64,000 bases of DNA from Bin75 sp965223955 (GTDB lineage Bacteria; Nitrospirota; Nitrospiria; Nitrospirales; UBA8639): positions 2,542,001-2,606,000 of the forward strand of contig OZ245029.1 in NCBI GenBank assembly GCA_965223955.1. Direction: 5' to 3'. Positions 23,992 to 33,702 of the stretch are shown piece after piece; the first letter of the stretch is position 1; each line of letters starts with the position of its first letter. The notes under the pieces are model-generated. The model searched no databases, was not told the origin of the DNA, and was given only the letters and a program-made list of their open reading frames with translations. A program made the position numbers and the translations under genes.

Positions 23992-25887
23992 TTAGAAAAG
24001 CAGGTACGCGGTCAGGATAATGACCGCGCCGATGGTCATGCTCAGCGCGTAATTTTGCGTTTCGCCGGTTTGAATCAGGCGGGCCATCCACCCCCACCAG
24101 GCAAACCCGCGGGCCACGCCGTTCACCGCGTTATCGATAATGGCCACGTCCACTTTTTTCCACATCCGGTCCGCGAGCTCGAACGTGGGATTCACGAACG
24201 CCTTGTCATAGGCTTCGTCCACGTACCATTTGTTGAGCGAGCCGCGATACAACGCCTGCCACCGGTTCATCAGGCGATCGGGATACTCGGGTGACTTCAC
24301 GTAGAAGACGTAGGCCGCGGCAATGCCGATCACGCCGGCCAACGTCGCCGCCAGCATGATGCCCGTAGCGGCCGCGCCATGGTGTCCTCCGCCTTCACTG
24401 CCGGGGAAGGCCTGTTGCAGAAACTCCGGAATGCCCAGGTACCCCGTGGCGATACTGAGGACGGCCAACACCACCAGAGGCGCGGTCACGACCAGGGGCT
24501 GTTCCCGCACGTGGCCGGCATGATGCGGATCGATCCGGGACTCTCCCCAAAAGGTCACGAACACCAGCCGGAAACTATAGAACGCCGTCAGCCCAGCCGT
24601 GAGGATACCCGCTACCGCGAGGGTTTGACCCAATGCCCCCGCGTTCCAGGCGGACAGCAACAATGCGTCTTTGCTGAAAAAGCCCGCGGTGAAGGGAAAT
24701 CCGGCCAGCGCCAACGATCCGATGATAAAGGTCCAATAGGTGATGGGCATTTTATCTTTCAGCCCGCCCATTCGTCGCATGTCCTGCTCGTGATGGACGG
24801 CCAAAATGACGGACCCGCATCCGAGGAAGAGCAACGCTTTGAAGGCGCCGTGCGTCAGCAAGTGATAGATACCGGCCACGTATCCCCCCAACCCGCAGGC
24901 CATCATCATGTACCCGAGTTGGCTCACGGTCGAATAGGCCACCACGCGCTTGATGTCGTTTTGCGTCAGGGCGATCGTGGCGCCGACGAACATGGTCACG
25001 CCACCCACGACCGCCACCACGGCCATGGCCGTGGGAGACACGTTATACAGGGGGGCCAACCGCGCCACCATAAACACGCCGGCGGTCACCATGGTTGCGG
25101 CGTGAATCAAGGCCGAAATGGGCGTGGGGCCTTCCATGGCATCCGGCAGCCACACGTGCAACGGGACTTGCGCGGATTTTCCCACGGCGCCGACGAACAG
25201 CAGCAGGCAAATCAGGGTCATCGCGGACACTTCCCACCCGCCGCCGAACGTGCCCAGCAGGTCGATCGCGACGCCGGCTTTACCCGCGGCTTCGCTGAAC
25301 ACCGGTTGGTACTGCAAGGTCCCGAAGACCACGAACACCAAGAGGATGCCGAGCAGGAACCCGAAGTCGCCGACCCGGTTGACGACGAACGCCTTGGTTG
25401 CCGCGGCTCTCGCCGTGTGCCGCTCATACCAGTGACCGATCAGCAAATAGGAACACAGGCCCACCGCTTCCCAGAACACGAACAGTTGGAGGAAGTTGTC
25501 GGACATGACCAGCATCAGCATCGAAAACGTGAACAGCGCGATGTTGGCGAAAAACCTCGCGTAACCCGGTTCGCCGTGCATGTATCCGATGGTATAGACG
25601 TGCACCAATCCGCTGACGATGGTCACCAACAGCAACATGGCCGCGGTCAACTGGTCCACGTAGAACCCCAGCCGGATGGTGAGGTCCCCGGAAGCCCCCC
25701 AGGTATACAAGGGTATTTCCAGTACGCGCCCGCCGGCGACTTCGGAAAAAGCGAGGACCGACAACAGGAAGGACAACCCCACCGCGGGCACCGCGATCAG
25801 GTGTGCGCGATCCCTCAGGACGTGTCCGGCCAGGCCGAGCACGATGAAGGCCAGAAGGGGCAGGAGAGGGATCAGGGCATACAGCAT
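23992..25887 (-). CDS. nuoL: NADH-quinone oxidoreductase subunit L
   Basis: A 631-residue antiporter-like subunit, the most distal proton pump of complex I. It shows FWEAVGLCSYLLIGHWYE with the key Glu, VPLHVWLPDAMEGPTPISALIHAATMVTAGV, and KRVVAYSTVSQLGYMM. The C-terminal part (after residue about 500) would form the long lateral helix and final membrane anchor. Length is normal. It sits between nuoK and nuoM with gaps of 4 and 16 bp. Confidence 0.97.
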   Translation of the reverse strand: MLYALIPLLPLLAFIVLGLAGHVLRDRAHLIAVPAVGLSFLLSVLAFSEVAGGRVLEIPLYTWGASGDLTIRLGFYVDQLTAAMLLLVTIVSGLVHVYTIGYMHGEPGYARFFANIALFTFSMLMLVMSDNFLQLFVFWEAVGLCSYLLIGHWYERHTARAAATKAFVVNRVGDFGFLLGILLVFVVFGTLQYQPVFSEAAGKAGVAIDLLGTFGGGWEVSAMTLICLLLFVGAVGKSAQVPLHVWLPDAMEGPTPISALIHAATMVTAGVFMVARLAPLYNVSPTAMAVVAVVGGVTMFVGATIALTQNDIKRVVAYSTVSQLGYMMMACGLGGYVAGIYHLLTHGAFKALLFLGCGSVILAVHHEQDMRRMGGLKDKMPITYWTFIIGSLALAGFPFTAGFFSKDALLLSAWNAGALGQTLAVAGILTAGLTAFYSFRLVFVTFWGESRIDPHHAGHVREQPLVVTAPLVVLAVLSIATGYLGIPEFLQQAFPGSEGGGHHGAAATGIMLAATLAGVIGIAAAYVFYVKSPEYPDRLMNRWQALYRGSLNKWYVDEAYDKAFVNPTFELADRMWKKVDVAIIDNAVNGVARGFAWWGWMARLIQTGETQNYALSMTIGAVIILTAYLLF

Positions 25888-25891
25888 GGCG

Positions 25892-26197
25892 CTACCATTT
25901 CAACAAGCGGAAATCATCGACGTTGATGCTGGCGTGATGACGGTAGAGAGCGATGATAATGGCGAGGCCTACGGCCACCTCGGCGGCGGCCACGGTCAAG
26001 GCGAAGAACACGAAGACCTGTCCGGCCAAATTGCCGAAATGGGAGGAAAAGGCCACGAAATTGATGTTCGTGGCATTCAGCATCAACTCAATGGACAGCA
26101 GGATGACAATGAGGTTCTTCCGGACCAGAACGCCGACGAGCCCGATGACGAACACCAGCCCGCTCAGCACCATGTAGTATTCCACGGGCACGCTCAT
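25892..26197 (-). CDS. nuoK: NADH-quinone oxidoreductase subunit K
   Basis: A 101-residue membrane subunit with three helices. The two conserved membrane glutamates fall in LLSIELMLNATNINFV and VAAAEVAVGLAI. It overlaps nuoJ by 4 bp and belongs to the proton path between NuoH and NuoN. Confidence 0.97.
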   Translation of the reverse strand: MSVPVEYYMVLSGLVFVIGLVGVLVRKNLIVILLSIELMLNATNINFVAFSSHFGNLAGQVFVFFALTVAAAEVAVGLAIIIALYRHHASINVDDFRLLKW

Positions 26198-26706
26198 TTC
26201 GACTCCATGATCCCTTTTTTGGATAAGATGACCGCGCCGATCATGGCCACCAGCAGGATGAGCGAGGCGATTTCAAACGGGAACAGATAGGTGGAATACA
26301 AGACTTCCCCGATGGCTTCCGTGTTTCCCACGGCCTTGGCCGCCCCTTCAGGTCCGGGGCCCGGCGTCGCCACGGTGAATCCTCGACTGACCGCAAGCAA
26401 CACGGCTTCGGTCAACAACACCACGCCGAGAAACAACGCCACCGTCCCCTGTTGGTTGTAGCTCTCGTCGCGTTTCACGTTCAGTAACATCACGACGAAC
26501 AGGTAGAGCACCAATATCGCCCCGGCGTACACGATGATCTGAATGGCCGCCAGAAATTCGGCGTGCAGCGTGACGTAAAGCCCGGCCACGTGAAAGAACA
26601 TGACCAGCAAGGACAGGACACTGTAGATGGGGTTGCGAAGCACGACGACGAGCGAAGCGGCCGTCACGATGACTGCGGCAAAATACAGGAAGACGAATGT
26701 GGCCAC
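26194..26706 (-). CDS. nuoJ: NADH-quinone oxidoreductase subunit J
   Basis: A 170-residue membrane subunit with five hydrophobic segments. The segment EFLAAIQIIVYAGAILVLYLFVVML is the diagnostic third helix with its pi-bulge region. It overlaps nuoK. The 83-bp gap to nuoI upstream has no gene. Confidence 0.96.
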   Translation of the reverse strand: MATFVFLYFAAVIVTAASLVVVLRNPIYSVLSLLVMFFHVAGLYVTLHAEFLAAIQIIVYAGAILVLYLFVVMLLNVKRDESYNQQGTVALFLGVVLLTEAVLLAVSRGFTVATPGPGPEGAAKAVGNTEAIGEVLYSTYLFPFEIASLILLVAMIGAVILSKKGIMESK

Positions 26707-26789
26707 CGTTACACGTTGCTCCCATTAACGACACATGCGCATTGATCAGACAGGGGGAAAGGCATCGGGACAGGTGAATCGAGCGAAAA

Positions 26790-27329
26790 TTAAAATTCCT
26801 TTTCCGGAATATCCTTGAAGGAGACGTTGAAATAGGCCACGTTGGGATGCTGGAATTCCAACCGTTTTTCCCGTTTCGGAAACGACCGATCTCCGATTGC
26901 CAACAGTTGTTCTTTGTTCAGATGCAAATTGCGTTTATCGTACACGGCCCACTCGAATTCCTGCGACATGCCCAAAGCGTCCACCGGACAGGCCTGGACA
27001 CACATCCCGCAGAACAGGCAGCGAGTCATGTCCATGTAATATTCCTTGGCGTATCGCTTGGTGGGCTCCCCGGGCACCTCGGCGCTCACCACGCGAATCA
27101 CGCGAGAGGGACAGGCCGCCGAACACAGGTCACACCCCACGCATTTCTCCGTATCATCGTCGTATCGCAGTAAGCCCAACATGCCCCGATAATTCTCGGG
27201 CAACTGTTTCTTGACGTGGGGATACTCCAGGGTGATGGGGCGATACTTCAGGAGATGCTTGAGCGTCTCCTTCATGCCCAAGAGGATTTCAAAAAAGATG
27301 AGAGACTGAATCCACTTTTTGAGTTTCAT
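26790..27329 (-). CDS. nuoI: NADH-quinone oxidoreductase subunit I (two 4Fe-4S clusters)
   Basis: A 179-residue ferredoxin-like subunit that carries clusters N6a and N6b. Both CxxCxxCxxxCP motifs are intact: CVGCDLCSAACP and CLFCGMCVQACP. The N-terminal amphipathic helices attach it to the membrane arm. It begins 19 bp after the nuoH stop. Confidence 0.97.
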   Translation of the reverse strand: MKLKKWIQSLIFFEILLGMKETLKHLLKYRPITLEYPHVKKQLPENYRGMLGLLRYDDDTEKCVGCDLCSAACPSRVIRVVSAEVPGEPTKRYAKEYYMDMTRCLFCGMCVQACPVDALGMSQEFEWAVYDKRNLHLNKEQLLAIGDRSFPKREKRLEFQHPNVAYFNVSFKDIPEKEF

Positions 27330-27348
27330 CGACCCGGCTCCCTCGGCG

Positions 27349-28413
27349 TTACGAATTGGGGAAGATATAGGCGAGCACCGACGTCACCACCACGTTCCCC
27401 AAGGCAATGGGCAACAGCACCTTCCACCCGAACCGCATCAACTGGTCGTACCGTAATCGCGGCAGCGTGGCACGTATCCAGAAAAATAAAAACAGGAAAG
27501 AATAGACCTTCACCGTAAACCAGAAAATCCCCGTTACCCAGGCAAAGTTGCCGGGTGCCTGCAAGAACGGAAAGGGGGCGTGCCAGCCGCCGAAGAACAG
27601 GACGGTAGCCATGCACGACACCAGGATCATGTTCGAATATTCCGCCATAAAGAAAAACGCGAACCGCATGCCGCTGTATTCCGTGAAGAAGCCCGCGACC
27701 AATTCGCTTTCCGCTTCCGGCAGGTCGAAGGGGAGCCGGTTGGTTTCGGCCACGGAGGCAATCAAAAAGACGACAAAGGCGATGAATTGCGGAAAGGGCA
27801 AGGGATCGAAGGCAAACCAATTCCAAAAACCGCCGGCTTGTGCTTCGGTGATTTCGACCAGGCTCAAACTTCCCGACAACAATAACACTCCGACGATCGC
27901 CAGCCCCACGTTGAGTTCATAGCTGATCAACTGCGCGGCGGACCGGAGGCCGCCCAACAACGAGTATTTACTGTTGGAGGCCCATCCGCCCAGGATGACC
28001 CCGTACGCCCCGATTGACGTGAACGCCAGAATGTACAACACGCCGATGTTGATATCACTGATCACGAAGGGCTTGAATGCAACCCCCAGGACGTCGATTG
28101 TCCAGTTCGGACCGAACGGGATGACGGCATACCCGATCAAGGCCGATACCAACACGATAATGGGGGCGAGGCTGAACAGGATCTTGTTCGCGCCGGCCGG
28201 GATGAGGTCTTCCTTGAAAAACAACTTCAGCCCGTCGGCCACCGGCTGCAAGATTCCATACGGTCCGACTTCCATCGGGCCCATACGGTCCTGCATCCAA
28301 CTGAGCACTTTTCGTTCCAACAGGGTCAGCACCGCCACGGTCAGCAGGACGACGCCCATCACGACCCCGATTTGCGATACGGTCAAGGCCAATTTAATGC
28401 TGGTCTCAAACAC
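27349..28413 (-). CDS. nuoH: NADH-quinone oxidoreductase subunit H
   Basis: A 354-residue membrane subunit that forms much of the quinone cavity. Diagnostic blocks are ERKVLSWMQDRMGPMEVGPYG near the start, QLISYELNVGLAIVGVLLL, and NRLPFDLPEAESELVAGFFTEYSGMRF in the E-loop region. Length and order are normal. The gene is separated from nuoG by an orphan antitoxin gene and a block of repeats. Confidence 0.97.
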   Translation of the reverse strand: MFETSIKLALTVSQIGVVMGVVLLTVAVLTLLERKVLSWMQDRMGPMEVGPYGILQPVADGLKLFFKEDLIPAGANKILFSLAPIIVLVSALIGYAVIPFGPNWTIDVLGVAFKPFVISDINIGVLYILAFTSIGAYGVILGGWASNSKYSLLGGLRSAAQLISYELNVGLAIVGVLLLSGSLSLVEITEAQAGGFWNWFAFDPLPFPQFIAFVVFLIASVAETNRLPFDLPEAESELVAGFFTEYSGMRFAFFFMAEYSNMILVSCMATVLFFGGWHAPFPFLQAPGNFAWVTGIFWFTVKVYSFLFLFFWIRATLPRLRYDQLMRFGWKVLLPIALGNVVVTSVLAYIFPNS

Positions 28414-28464
28414 GGGAACACTCCTCGATAAATCCGATAATAATCTTTTTGCACGTCTTCACTC

Positions 28465-28655
28465 TTGGCATGAAAAAATCTCACTCAGGCCACCTCTCCT
28501 GTTCCCCTCCTTTGTAAGGAGGGGTGAGGGGAGGTAGACTCTGCAGCTAGGATGGCGAACCCCCGTGCTCTATAGGCGTTCAACTCTACCCCACCCCCGC
28601 TTTCGCGGGGGCATGCCTAGCTCACCCTCCCAAAGGGGAGGAAAAGAGAACGGGG
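28465..28655. repeat. Composite dispersed repeat in the nuoG-nuoH spacer
   Basis: Starts near TTGGCATGAAAA, runs through CTCTCCTGTTCCCCTCC...GAGGGGTGAGGGGAGGTAGACTCTGC and CGTGCTCTATAGGCGTTCAACTCTACCCCACC, and ends in CCCTCCCAAAGGGGAGG. The same order of blocks occurs at 33703-33893, and part of it at 31719-31800. Several arms can form hairpins. Confidence 0.75.
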
Positions 28656-28732
28656 CCAACGCAGAGCGGCCTCGACTCTCTGGCATTCCGAGGGATTCCT
28701 GTCCTCTTCTGCGGCAGGATGTAAGTCATAGG

Positions 28733-28957
28733 TCATCTGAGCAAGGCCCGCGCCTTTTTTCTGACTTCCTCTGCCGGTATCGGCTGCACAAGACCTTCGT
28801 CGAGTTCCCTGGCTCGACGACGGGCTTCAATCAACCAATCTTCTTCTATTTCATCCACTGTCGGCGCATCAAGACTCAAGAGGAGTTTCTGTGCCAACTC
28901 TGCTCTCTCTTCCTCTGATAGATGAAGCACCTCATCTTCAATTTGCTTCAGGTTCAT
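28733..28957 (-). CDS. Addiction-module antitoxin (Unstab_antitox type), orphan
   Basis: A 74-residue helical protein whose pattern (VLHLSEEERAELAQKLLLSL, then EIEEDWLIEARRRARELDEG and IPAEEVRKKAR) is that of small addiction-module proteins usually paired with RelE/ParE toxins. GGAG lies 6 nt before the ATG at 28957, only about 17 bp after the nuoG stop. No toxin gene is present downstream, only repeats, so it is an orphan carried inside the nuo operon and probably transcribed with it. Confidence 0.85.
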   Translation of the reverse strand: MNLKQIEDEVLHLSEEERAELAQKLLLSLDAPTVDEIEEDWLIEARRRARELDEGLVQPIPAEEVRKKARALLR

Positions 28958-28973
28958 GTCTTGCTCCAAATCG

Positions 28974-31643
28974 TTAACTCACTTTTGTCATAGCGACGTG
29001 AGTCGTCTTCCACACGGGCACGTGGGTATGCGGATCGACCTTCAACGAGAATAACGCCCGCACGGATTGATCGAAATGCTCGGGGAACCACGCCACGGCA
29101 TCGGGCACGCGGTCATTCAGTTTCACGGAAACGGTGGTTTGCCCGCAATCATTCGAAAGCAGGACGGTCTTGCCTTCTTCAATCCCCAATCGCCTGGCCT
29201 CACGCGAATTGACGTGAAGAAGACCTTCTCCTTCGATTTCCATCAATCCCTTCGCGCGCGTACTGTATTTTCCTGAATGATACAGGGACTGGACCAACCG
29301 CAACGTCATCGACCCTTCCGGCGTGGAGGACGGAGGATCGAGCGTATACCGCCGGTCGATATCCTCCTTGAACCCCCTGGTCACGTAATGCGCGACCGTA
29401 TCCTCGTCGACTTTCGACGGCGTGGGAGCCGGGCCCAAAAGGCTATACCCCGGAATGACGCCACGTATTTCCTTGAAAATTTCCTTAACCTCACCGTATT
29501 CGATGGGATGTCCCATCACCACCGACAGGGCCGAAAACATTTCCCAATCGGGCCGGCTTTCCCCCAACGGCTCGATCGATTCCCGCACGGGCTGGACGTG
29601 ACCTTCCGTATTGGTAAACGTGCCGTCCTTTTCCATGGCCGAACACGCGGGAAACACGACGTGCGCCCGCTTCGCGGTTTCCGTCAAAAAGAGTTCCTGG
29701 CAGACCAAAAACTCCAGAGCCTCGAGCGCCTCGGTCACCTTGGCGTCACCCGGCAACGATTCAACCGGATTTTCTCCAACGATGAATAACGATTTGAGAG
29801 TACCGGTCCCGGCCCGGCTCAACATATCCGGCAAGGTGGCAGAGGCTCCCTCCGGAACCGCTTGCCCCCAGGCTCGCGTCAGGATCTTTTGCCGCTCTTC
29901 ATCATGAAGGTCCGCGGGACCCGGAAGATATTCGGCCACGGCGCCCATTTCCACGGCGCCCTGCTCGTTATTCTCCTCGGCCAGGCAGCCCAGACCCGAG
30001 CCCTGACTCCGGAGATGCCCCGTGAGGATCTGGAGATCCAGGAGGTTGGTCACCATCCCCTCCCCGCCCAGCGAACGAAGGACCTCCCGGCCAACCAGCA
30101 CGACGGCGCGTTCAGCCTGCGCATATGTCCGAGCCGCGGCTTCAACGTCCGTTTGCGGGAGACCGGACTGTTCCTGGATCGCCTGCCAGGAAACCTTGGC
30201 CACGTTGGTCCGTATCGTCTGCACGAACTCCGGCGCCTGTTTGGCAATATCCTCATGGACCAGGTCCGACTCGACAACGGCCTTCAAAAGCCCCAGGATG
30301 GCCGCGGCAAACTGCCCGCTTTTCACGGTCAGGTGATGCCGGGAAAGCGTCGCAACGTTACTCACCGTCGAGCGGACCGGAAGCAGTGATTCAAGTGTGA
30401 TCAGTTGCGCCCCACCGCGTTTCACGGCCTTCTTCACGTGCAAGGCCGTAATGGGATTGGCCTCATTGACGTTGGTGCCAACCAGCATGATGACGTCGGC
30501 TTGGGCCACGTCCTCATAGCGAACCGTCCACCGATGGGTGCCCTGCACCCGCCGGAGCGCGCGCACGCCGTTGATATACCCGTACCGTGCACTGCTGTCG
30601 ATCTGATTCGTCCCGACCACGAGACGCATGAATTTCTGAAACAGGTACAGGTCCTCATTGGTACATCGAGCCGTGATGAGCCCGCCGATCGCATCGGCGC
30701 CGTACGTCGTTTTAATAGCCGTGAATCGCCGGGCCACGAGTTCCAGCGCTTCTTCCCACGTCACCTCGGCAAAGGAGCCATCGACCTGGCGCATGAGCGG
30801 ATGGTGCACGCGGTCGGCGTGGGTGGCGGCATGATAGCCGAAAAACCCACGGACGCAGAGATCCCCGTCGTTTCGGCCGGCACCCAACGCCGAATTCACT
30901 TCGATCAATTGATTATCTTTTTGCTGGACCGTGATCTGGCACCCGTCTCCGCAATAGGAACAAATGGTCTCCGTTCGTTTCAACATCCACGGGCGATAGT
31001 CATACATCGACAACCGGCTGGTAATGGCCCCGACCGGACAAATCTGGATACACCCGCCGCACATGTCGCATTCGAGTTCATTGCCGGCCCAATGTGTAAT
31101 CTGCGTGAGCGTGCCGCGTCCTTCGGCCGCCAACGCCTGTGCGTCCATCACCTCGTCGCAATACCGCACGCAACGCATGCACGACACGCAACGATTCATC
31201 TGTGTTTCAATGACCGGGCTGAGGTATTGTTTCGGAAACACCCGCTTCAATTCATTAAACCGGCTGACGGTGGGCGTGTACTCGTGCGAAAAATCCTGCA
31301 AATCACAGCGGCCGCCCTGGTCGCACACCGGGCAATCGAGCGGATGATTGACCAACAACAACTCCAACACCGATTTCCGCGCGGCCTCGACGTGGGGCAC
31401 CGACGACCGCACGACCATGCCTTCGGCCACCCGCGTGCTGCACGAGGTCTGGAGTTTGGGAATTTTTTCGATTTCCACGAGACACATCCGGCAATTCGCG
31501 TCGGGCTCCAACTTCGGGTGGTAACAAAAATGCGGCACCATCACGCCCACCTGCCGGGCCGCCTCGATCACCAGCGTGCCTTCCGGAACCTGTGTCTTGA
31601 TTCCGTCGATCATGACCGTCAGCATGTTTGGGGTGTTCGCCAT
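28974..31643 (-). CDS. nuoG: NADH-quinone oxidoreductase subunit G
   Basis: An 889-residue iron-sulfur subunit. It has the N-terminal 2Fe-2S domain (PHFCYHP, CRMC, TSCSTRV), the His-Cys ligated 4Fe-4S motif (LDCPVCDQGGRCDLQDF), a second ferredoxin block (CVSCMRCVRYC and CDMCGGCIQICPVGAI), and then CSYCGDGCQITV with a later Cys in LCVRGFFGYH, which fits the extra N7 cluster. The remainder is a molybdopterin-oxidoreductase-like domain without cofactor function. It begins about 200 bp after nuoF; that gap holds repeats only. Confidence 0.97.
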   Translation of the reverse strand: MANTPNMLTVMIDGIKTQVPEGTLVIEAARQVGVMVPHFCYHPKLEPDANCRMCLVEIEKIPKLQTSCSTRVAEGMVVRSSVPHVEAARKSVLELLLVNHPLDCPVCDQGGRCDLQDFSHEYTPTVSRFNELKRVFPKQYLSPVIETQMNRCVSCMRCVRYCDEVMDAQALAAEGRGTLTQITHWAGNELECDMCGGCIQICPVGAITSRLSMYDYRPWMLKRTETICSYCGDGCQITVQQKDNQLIEVNSALGAGRNDGDLCVRGFFGYHAATHADRVHHPLMRQVDGSFAEVTWEEALELVARRFTAIKTTYGADAIGGLITARCTNEDLYLFQKFMRLVVGTNQIDSSARYGYINGVRALRRVQGTHRWTVRYEDVAQADVIMLVGTNVNEANPITALHVKKAVKRGGAQLITLESLLPVRSTVSNVATLSRHHLTVKSGQFAAAILGLLKAVVESDLVHEDIAKQAPEFVQTIRTNVAKVSWQAIQEQSGLPQTDVEAAARTYAQAERAVVLVGREVLRSLGGEGMVTNLLDLQILTGHLRSQGSGLGCLAEENNEQGAVEMGAVAEYLPGPADLHDEERQKILTRAWGQAVPEGASATLPDMLSRAGTGTLKSLFIVGENPVESLPGDAKVTEALEALEFLVCQELFLTETAKRAHVVFPACSAMEKDGTFTNTEGHVQPVRESIEPLGESRPDWEMFSALSVVMGHPIEYGEVKEIFKEIRGVIPGYSLLGPAPTPSKVDEDTVAHYVTRGFKEDIDRRYTLDPPSSTPEGSMTLRLVQSLYHSGKYSTRAKGLMEIEGEGLLHVNSREARRLGIEEGKTVLLSNDCGQTTVSVKLNDRVPDAVAWFPEHFDQSVRALFSLKVDPHTHVPVWKTTHVAMTKVS

Positions 31644-31679
31644 GGTTAATTTATTCGTTCAGTACTTCGTTGATAATTC

Positions 31680-31800
31680 CCCCTCACCCCAACCCTCTCC
31701 CTCCAGGGGAGAGGGAGCCCATTGGTTCCCCTCCTTTGCTTGTCCTGAGCGTAGCCGAAGGATCGGGAGGGGTGAGGGGAGGAAAAGATAGATGGTCTTT
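31680..31800. repeat. Palindromic repeats in the nuoF-nuoG spacer
   Basis: CCCCTCACCCCAACCCTCTCCC-TCCA-GGGGAGAGGG (31680-31715) is followed by GTTCCCCTCCTTTGCTTGTCCTGAGCGTAGCCGAAGGATCGGGAGGGGTGAGGGGAGG, the block also present at 33745-33805. It fills the spacer between nuoF and nuoG. Confidence 0.75.
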
Positions 31801-31851
31801 CCTGGTTCCCTTCTTCTCTGATTCTGCCAACGAATGAGCGAGCATTTGCAC

Positions 31852-33162
31852 CTACGACAGACTCAGGACGGGGATTTCTTTCCTGCTACCCTTGAGTGCC
31901 TCGGCCTCTTCAATCAGGACCTCATATTCAGCCCGCCAATATTTCAACGTACTCTGAACCGGGGCGATTTCCGCGTCGCCGAATGCACACACCGTTCGAC
32001 CGCCGATATTTTCGCAAATTTCCGCGAGCGTCCGTAAATCTTCCGGCCGTCCCTGCTTGTTCAGAATTCGTTGGAGAATCTGGACAATCCAGGCACTGCC
32101 TTCCCGGCAAGGCGTACACTTTCCACACGATTCATGATAGAAAAACTCCATCAATCGAAGGGCCGCCCACACCATGCTCGTGCCTTCTTCCATCACGGTG
32201 ATCCCGCCGGACCCCGACATCGAGCCCGCCAGGGCCACCGACTCGAAATCCAATTGAACGTCCACGTGGTCCGGGGTCAAAAACGGCGCCGAGGCCCCGC
32301 CCGGAATAAACGCCTTGAGCGGCTTGTCGGACCGCATGCCCCCGCCAAGCTCATAAATCAGATCCCGGAACGTCGCGTTCACGGGCAATTCATAATTCCC
32401 CGGACGTTTCACGTGGCCGCTCAAACAAAAGACCCGCGTTCCGGTGCTCTTGGGCGGAGCACCGATGGAGGCAAACCATTCGGCTCCCCGATTCACGATA
32501 TGGGGGACGTTCGCCAGCGTCTCGACGTTATTGACGACCGTGGGTTTCTGGTAGAGGCCGTGCGTGGCCGGGAACGGCGGCTTCGTTCGAGGCTTCCCCC
32601 GCTTTCCTTCCAGCGATTCGAGCAGCGCGGTTTCCTCACCACAGATATAGGCTCCGGCCCCTACGTGCACGTAGACGTGAACGGTGACCCCGCTACCGTA
32701 AATATCGGAGCCCAAGTGCCCTGCCTGGTTCGCTTCGGCAATCGCATGCTCCAGGATTTTCGTTGCGAGCCGGAATTCACCCCTTATATAGATGTAGGCC
32801 GTTTGTGCGCCGATGGCATAACAGGAGATGGCCATGCCTTCAAGGATCTGGTGGGGATCCCGCTCCATCAATTGACGGTCTTTAAACGTGCCGGGTTCGC
32901 TTTCATCGGCGTTACAGCACAGGTACTTGGGACCGGGATAATCCTTGGGAATGAAACCCCATTTCACGCCGGTGGGGAAGCCCGCCCCGCCCCGCCCCCG
33001 CAGGCCTGATTTTTTCACCATCTCGATAATGTCATTGGGAGGCACGTTCCCCAGGACGGTTTTCAACGCCTTGTACCCGCCGGTCCCTTCATAATCGGAA
33101 AGCGACCCGGTGTAGCCGGGTCGTTCCATATTGGTCAAGAGAATCTTGTCAAAGGTCTTCAT
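31852..33162 (-). CDS. nuoF: NADH-quinone oxidoreductase subunit F
   Basis: A 436-residue flavoprotein subunit that oxidises NADH with FMN. GRGGAGFPTGVKWGF is the NADH/FMN-binding loop, and the 4Fe-4S (N3) ligands are in SCGKCTPCREG with a later Cys in RTVCAFGDA. The start at 33162 is fixed by the ATGA overlap with the nuoE stop. Confidence 0.97.
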   Translation of the reverse strand: MKTFDKILLTNMERPGYTGSLSDYEGTGGYKALKTVLGNVPPNDIIEMVKKSGLRGRGGAGFPTGVKWGFIPKDYPGPKYLCCNADESEPGTFKDRQLMERDPHQILEGMAISCYAIGAQTAYIYIRGEFRLATKILEHAIAEANQAGHLGSDIYGSGVTVHVYVHVGAGAYICGEETALLESLEGKRGKPRTKPPFPATHGLYQKPTVVNNVETLANVPHIVNRGAEWFASIGAPPKSTGTRVFCLSGHVKRPGNYELPVNATFRDLIYELGGGMRSDKPLKAFIPGGASAPFLTPDHVDVQLDFESVALAGSMSGSGGITVMEEGTSMVWAALRLMEFFYHESCGKCTPCREGSAWIVQILQRILNKQGRPEDLRTLAEICENIGGRTVCAFGDAEIAPVQSTLKYWRAEYEVLIEEAEALKGSRKEIPVLSLS

Positions 33163-33695
33163 TGTGACACGACGTCCTTGCCCCATTCGGGAACCATAAA
33201 GGGACCGCTTTTCATTGAACAATCGCCGGATTCCCGCAAGTCTTGGACGATCCGTCCGACTTTTTCTTCCGTGAGCCGTTCGTAATAGTCGTCATTGATC
33301 TGCATCATCGGCCCGGTTCCACACGACCCCAAACACTCCACCGTACTCAGGGTGAACAGCTTGTCCTTGGTGGTTTGGCCCATGCCGACACCCAAATGTT
33401 TGTGCAACCATTCAATCAGGGGGTCGGCCCCAACCAGCGCGCACATCAACGACCGGCACACCTGGATATGGAATTTCCCGATGGGTTTGAGATTGAGCAT
33501 GGTATAAAACGTCGCCGTCTCGAACACCTGAGGCGGGGTGAGATCCAGGATCCCGGCAATCTCCCGCATGGCGGCCTGGCTCACGTATCCCTCTTCCTTC
33601 TGTGCCAGATTCAACAACGGCAGGAGCGCCGAGCGCCTCACCGGATACCGGCTCAGGATTTCATCAACGGTCTCTTGATGCTTGTCGAAGATCAT
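33159..33695 (-). CDS. nuoE: NADH-quinone oxidoreductase subunit E
   Basis: A 178-residue thioredoxin-like 2Fe-2S (N1a) subunit. The four ligands are Cys80 and Cys85 (VCRSLMC) and Cys121 and Cys125 (VECLGSCG). It overlaps nuoF by 4 bp. Length is typical. Confidence 0.97.
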   Translation of the reverse strand: MIFDKHQETVDEILSRYPVRRSALLPLLNLAQKEEGYVSQAAMREIAGILDLTPPQVFETATFYTMLNLKPIGKFHIQVCRSLMCALVGADPLIEWLHKHLGVGMGQTTKDKLFTLSTVECLGSCGTGPMMQINDDYYERLTEEKVGRIVQDLRESGDCSMKSGPFMVPEWGKDVVSQ

Positions 33696-33702
33696 GTCAG
33701 CC

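Noticed and set aside
24379..25926. A 515-codon open frame on the plus strand, antisense to nuoL.
   Set aside because: It lies entirely opposite a certain nuoL gene, and its His/Gly/Gln/Arg-rich composition is the usual mirror of GC-rich membrane-protein codons.
20875..26197. A specialised complex I with two NuoM subunits, as reported in some Nitrospira.
   Set aside because: Only one nuoM, one nuoL and one nuoN are present in the canonical order.
30405..31649. A 414-codon open frame antisense to nuoG.
   Set aside because: It is the shadow of an unambiguous gene and carries no ribosome-binding site or known motif.
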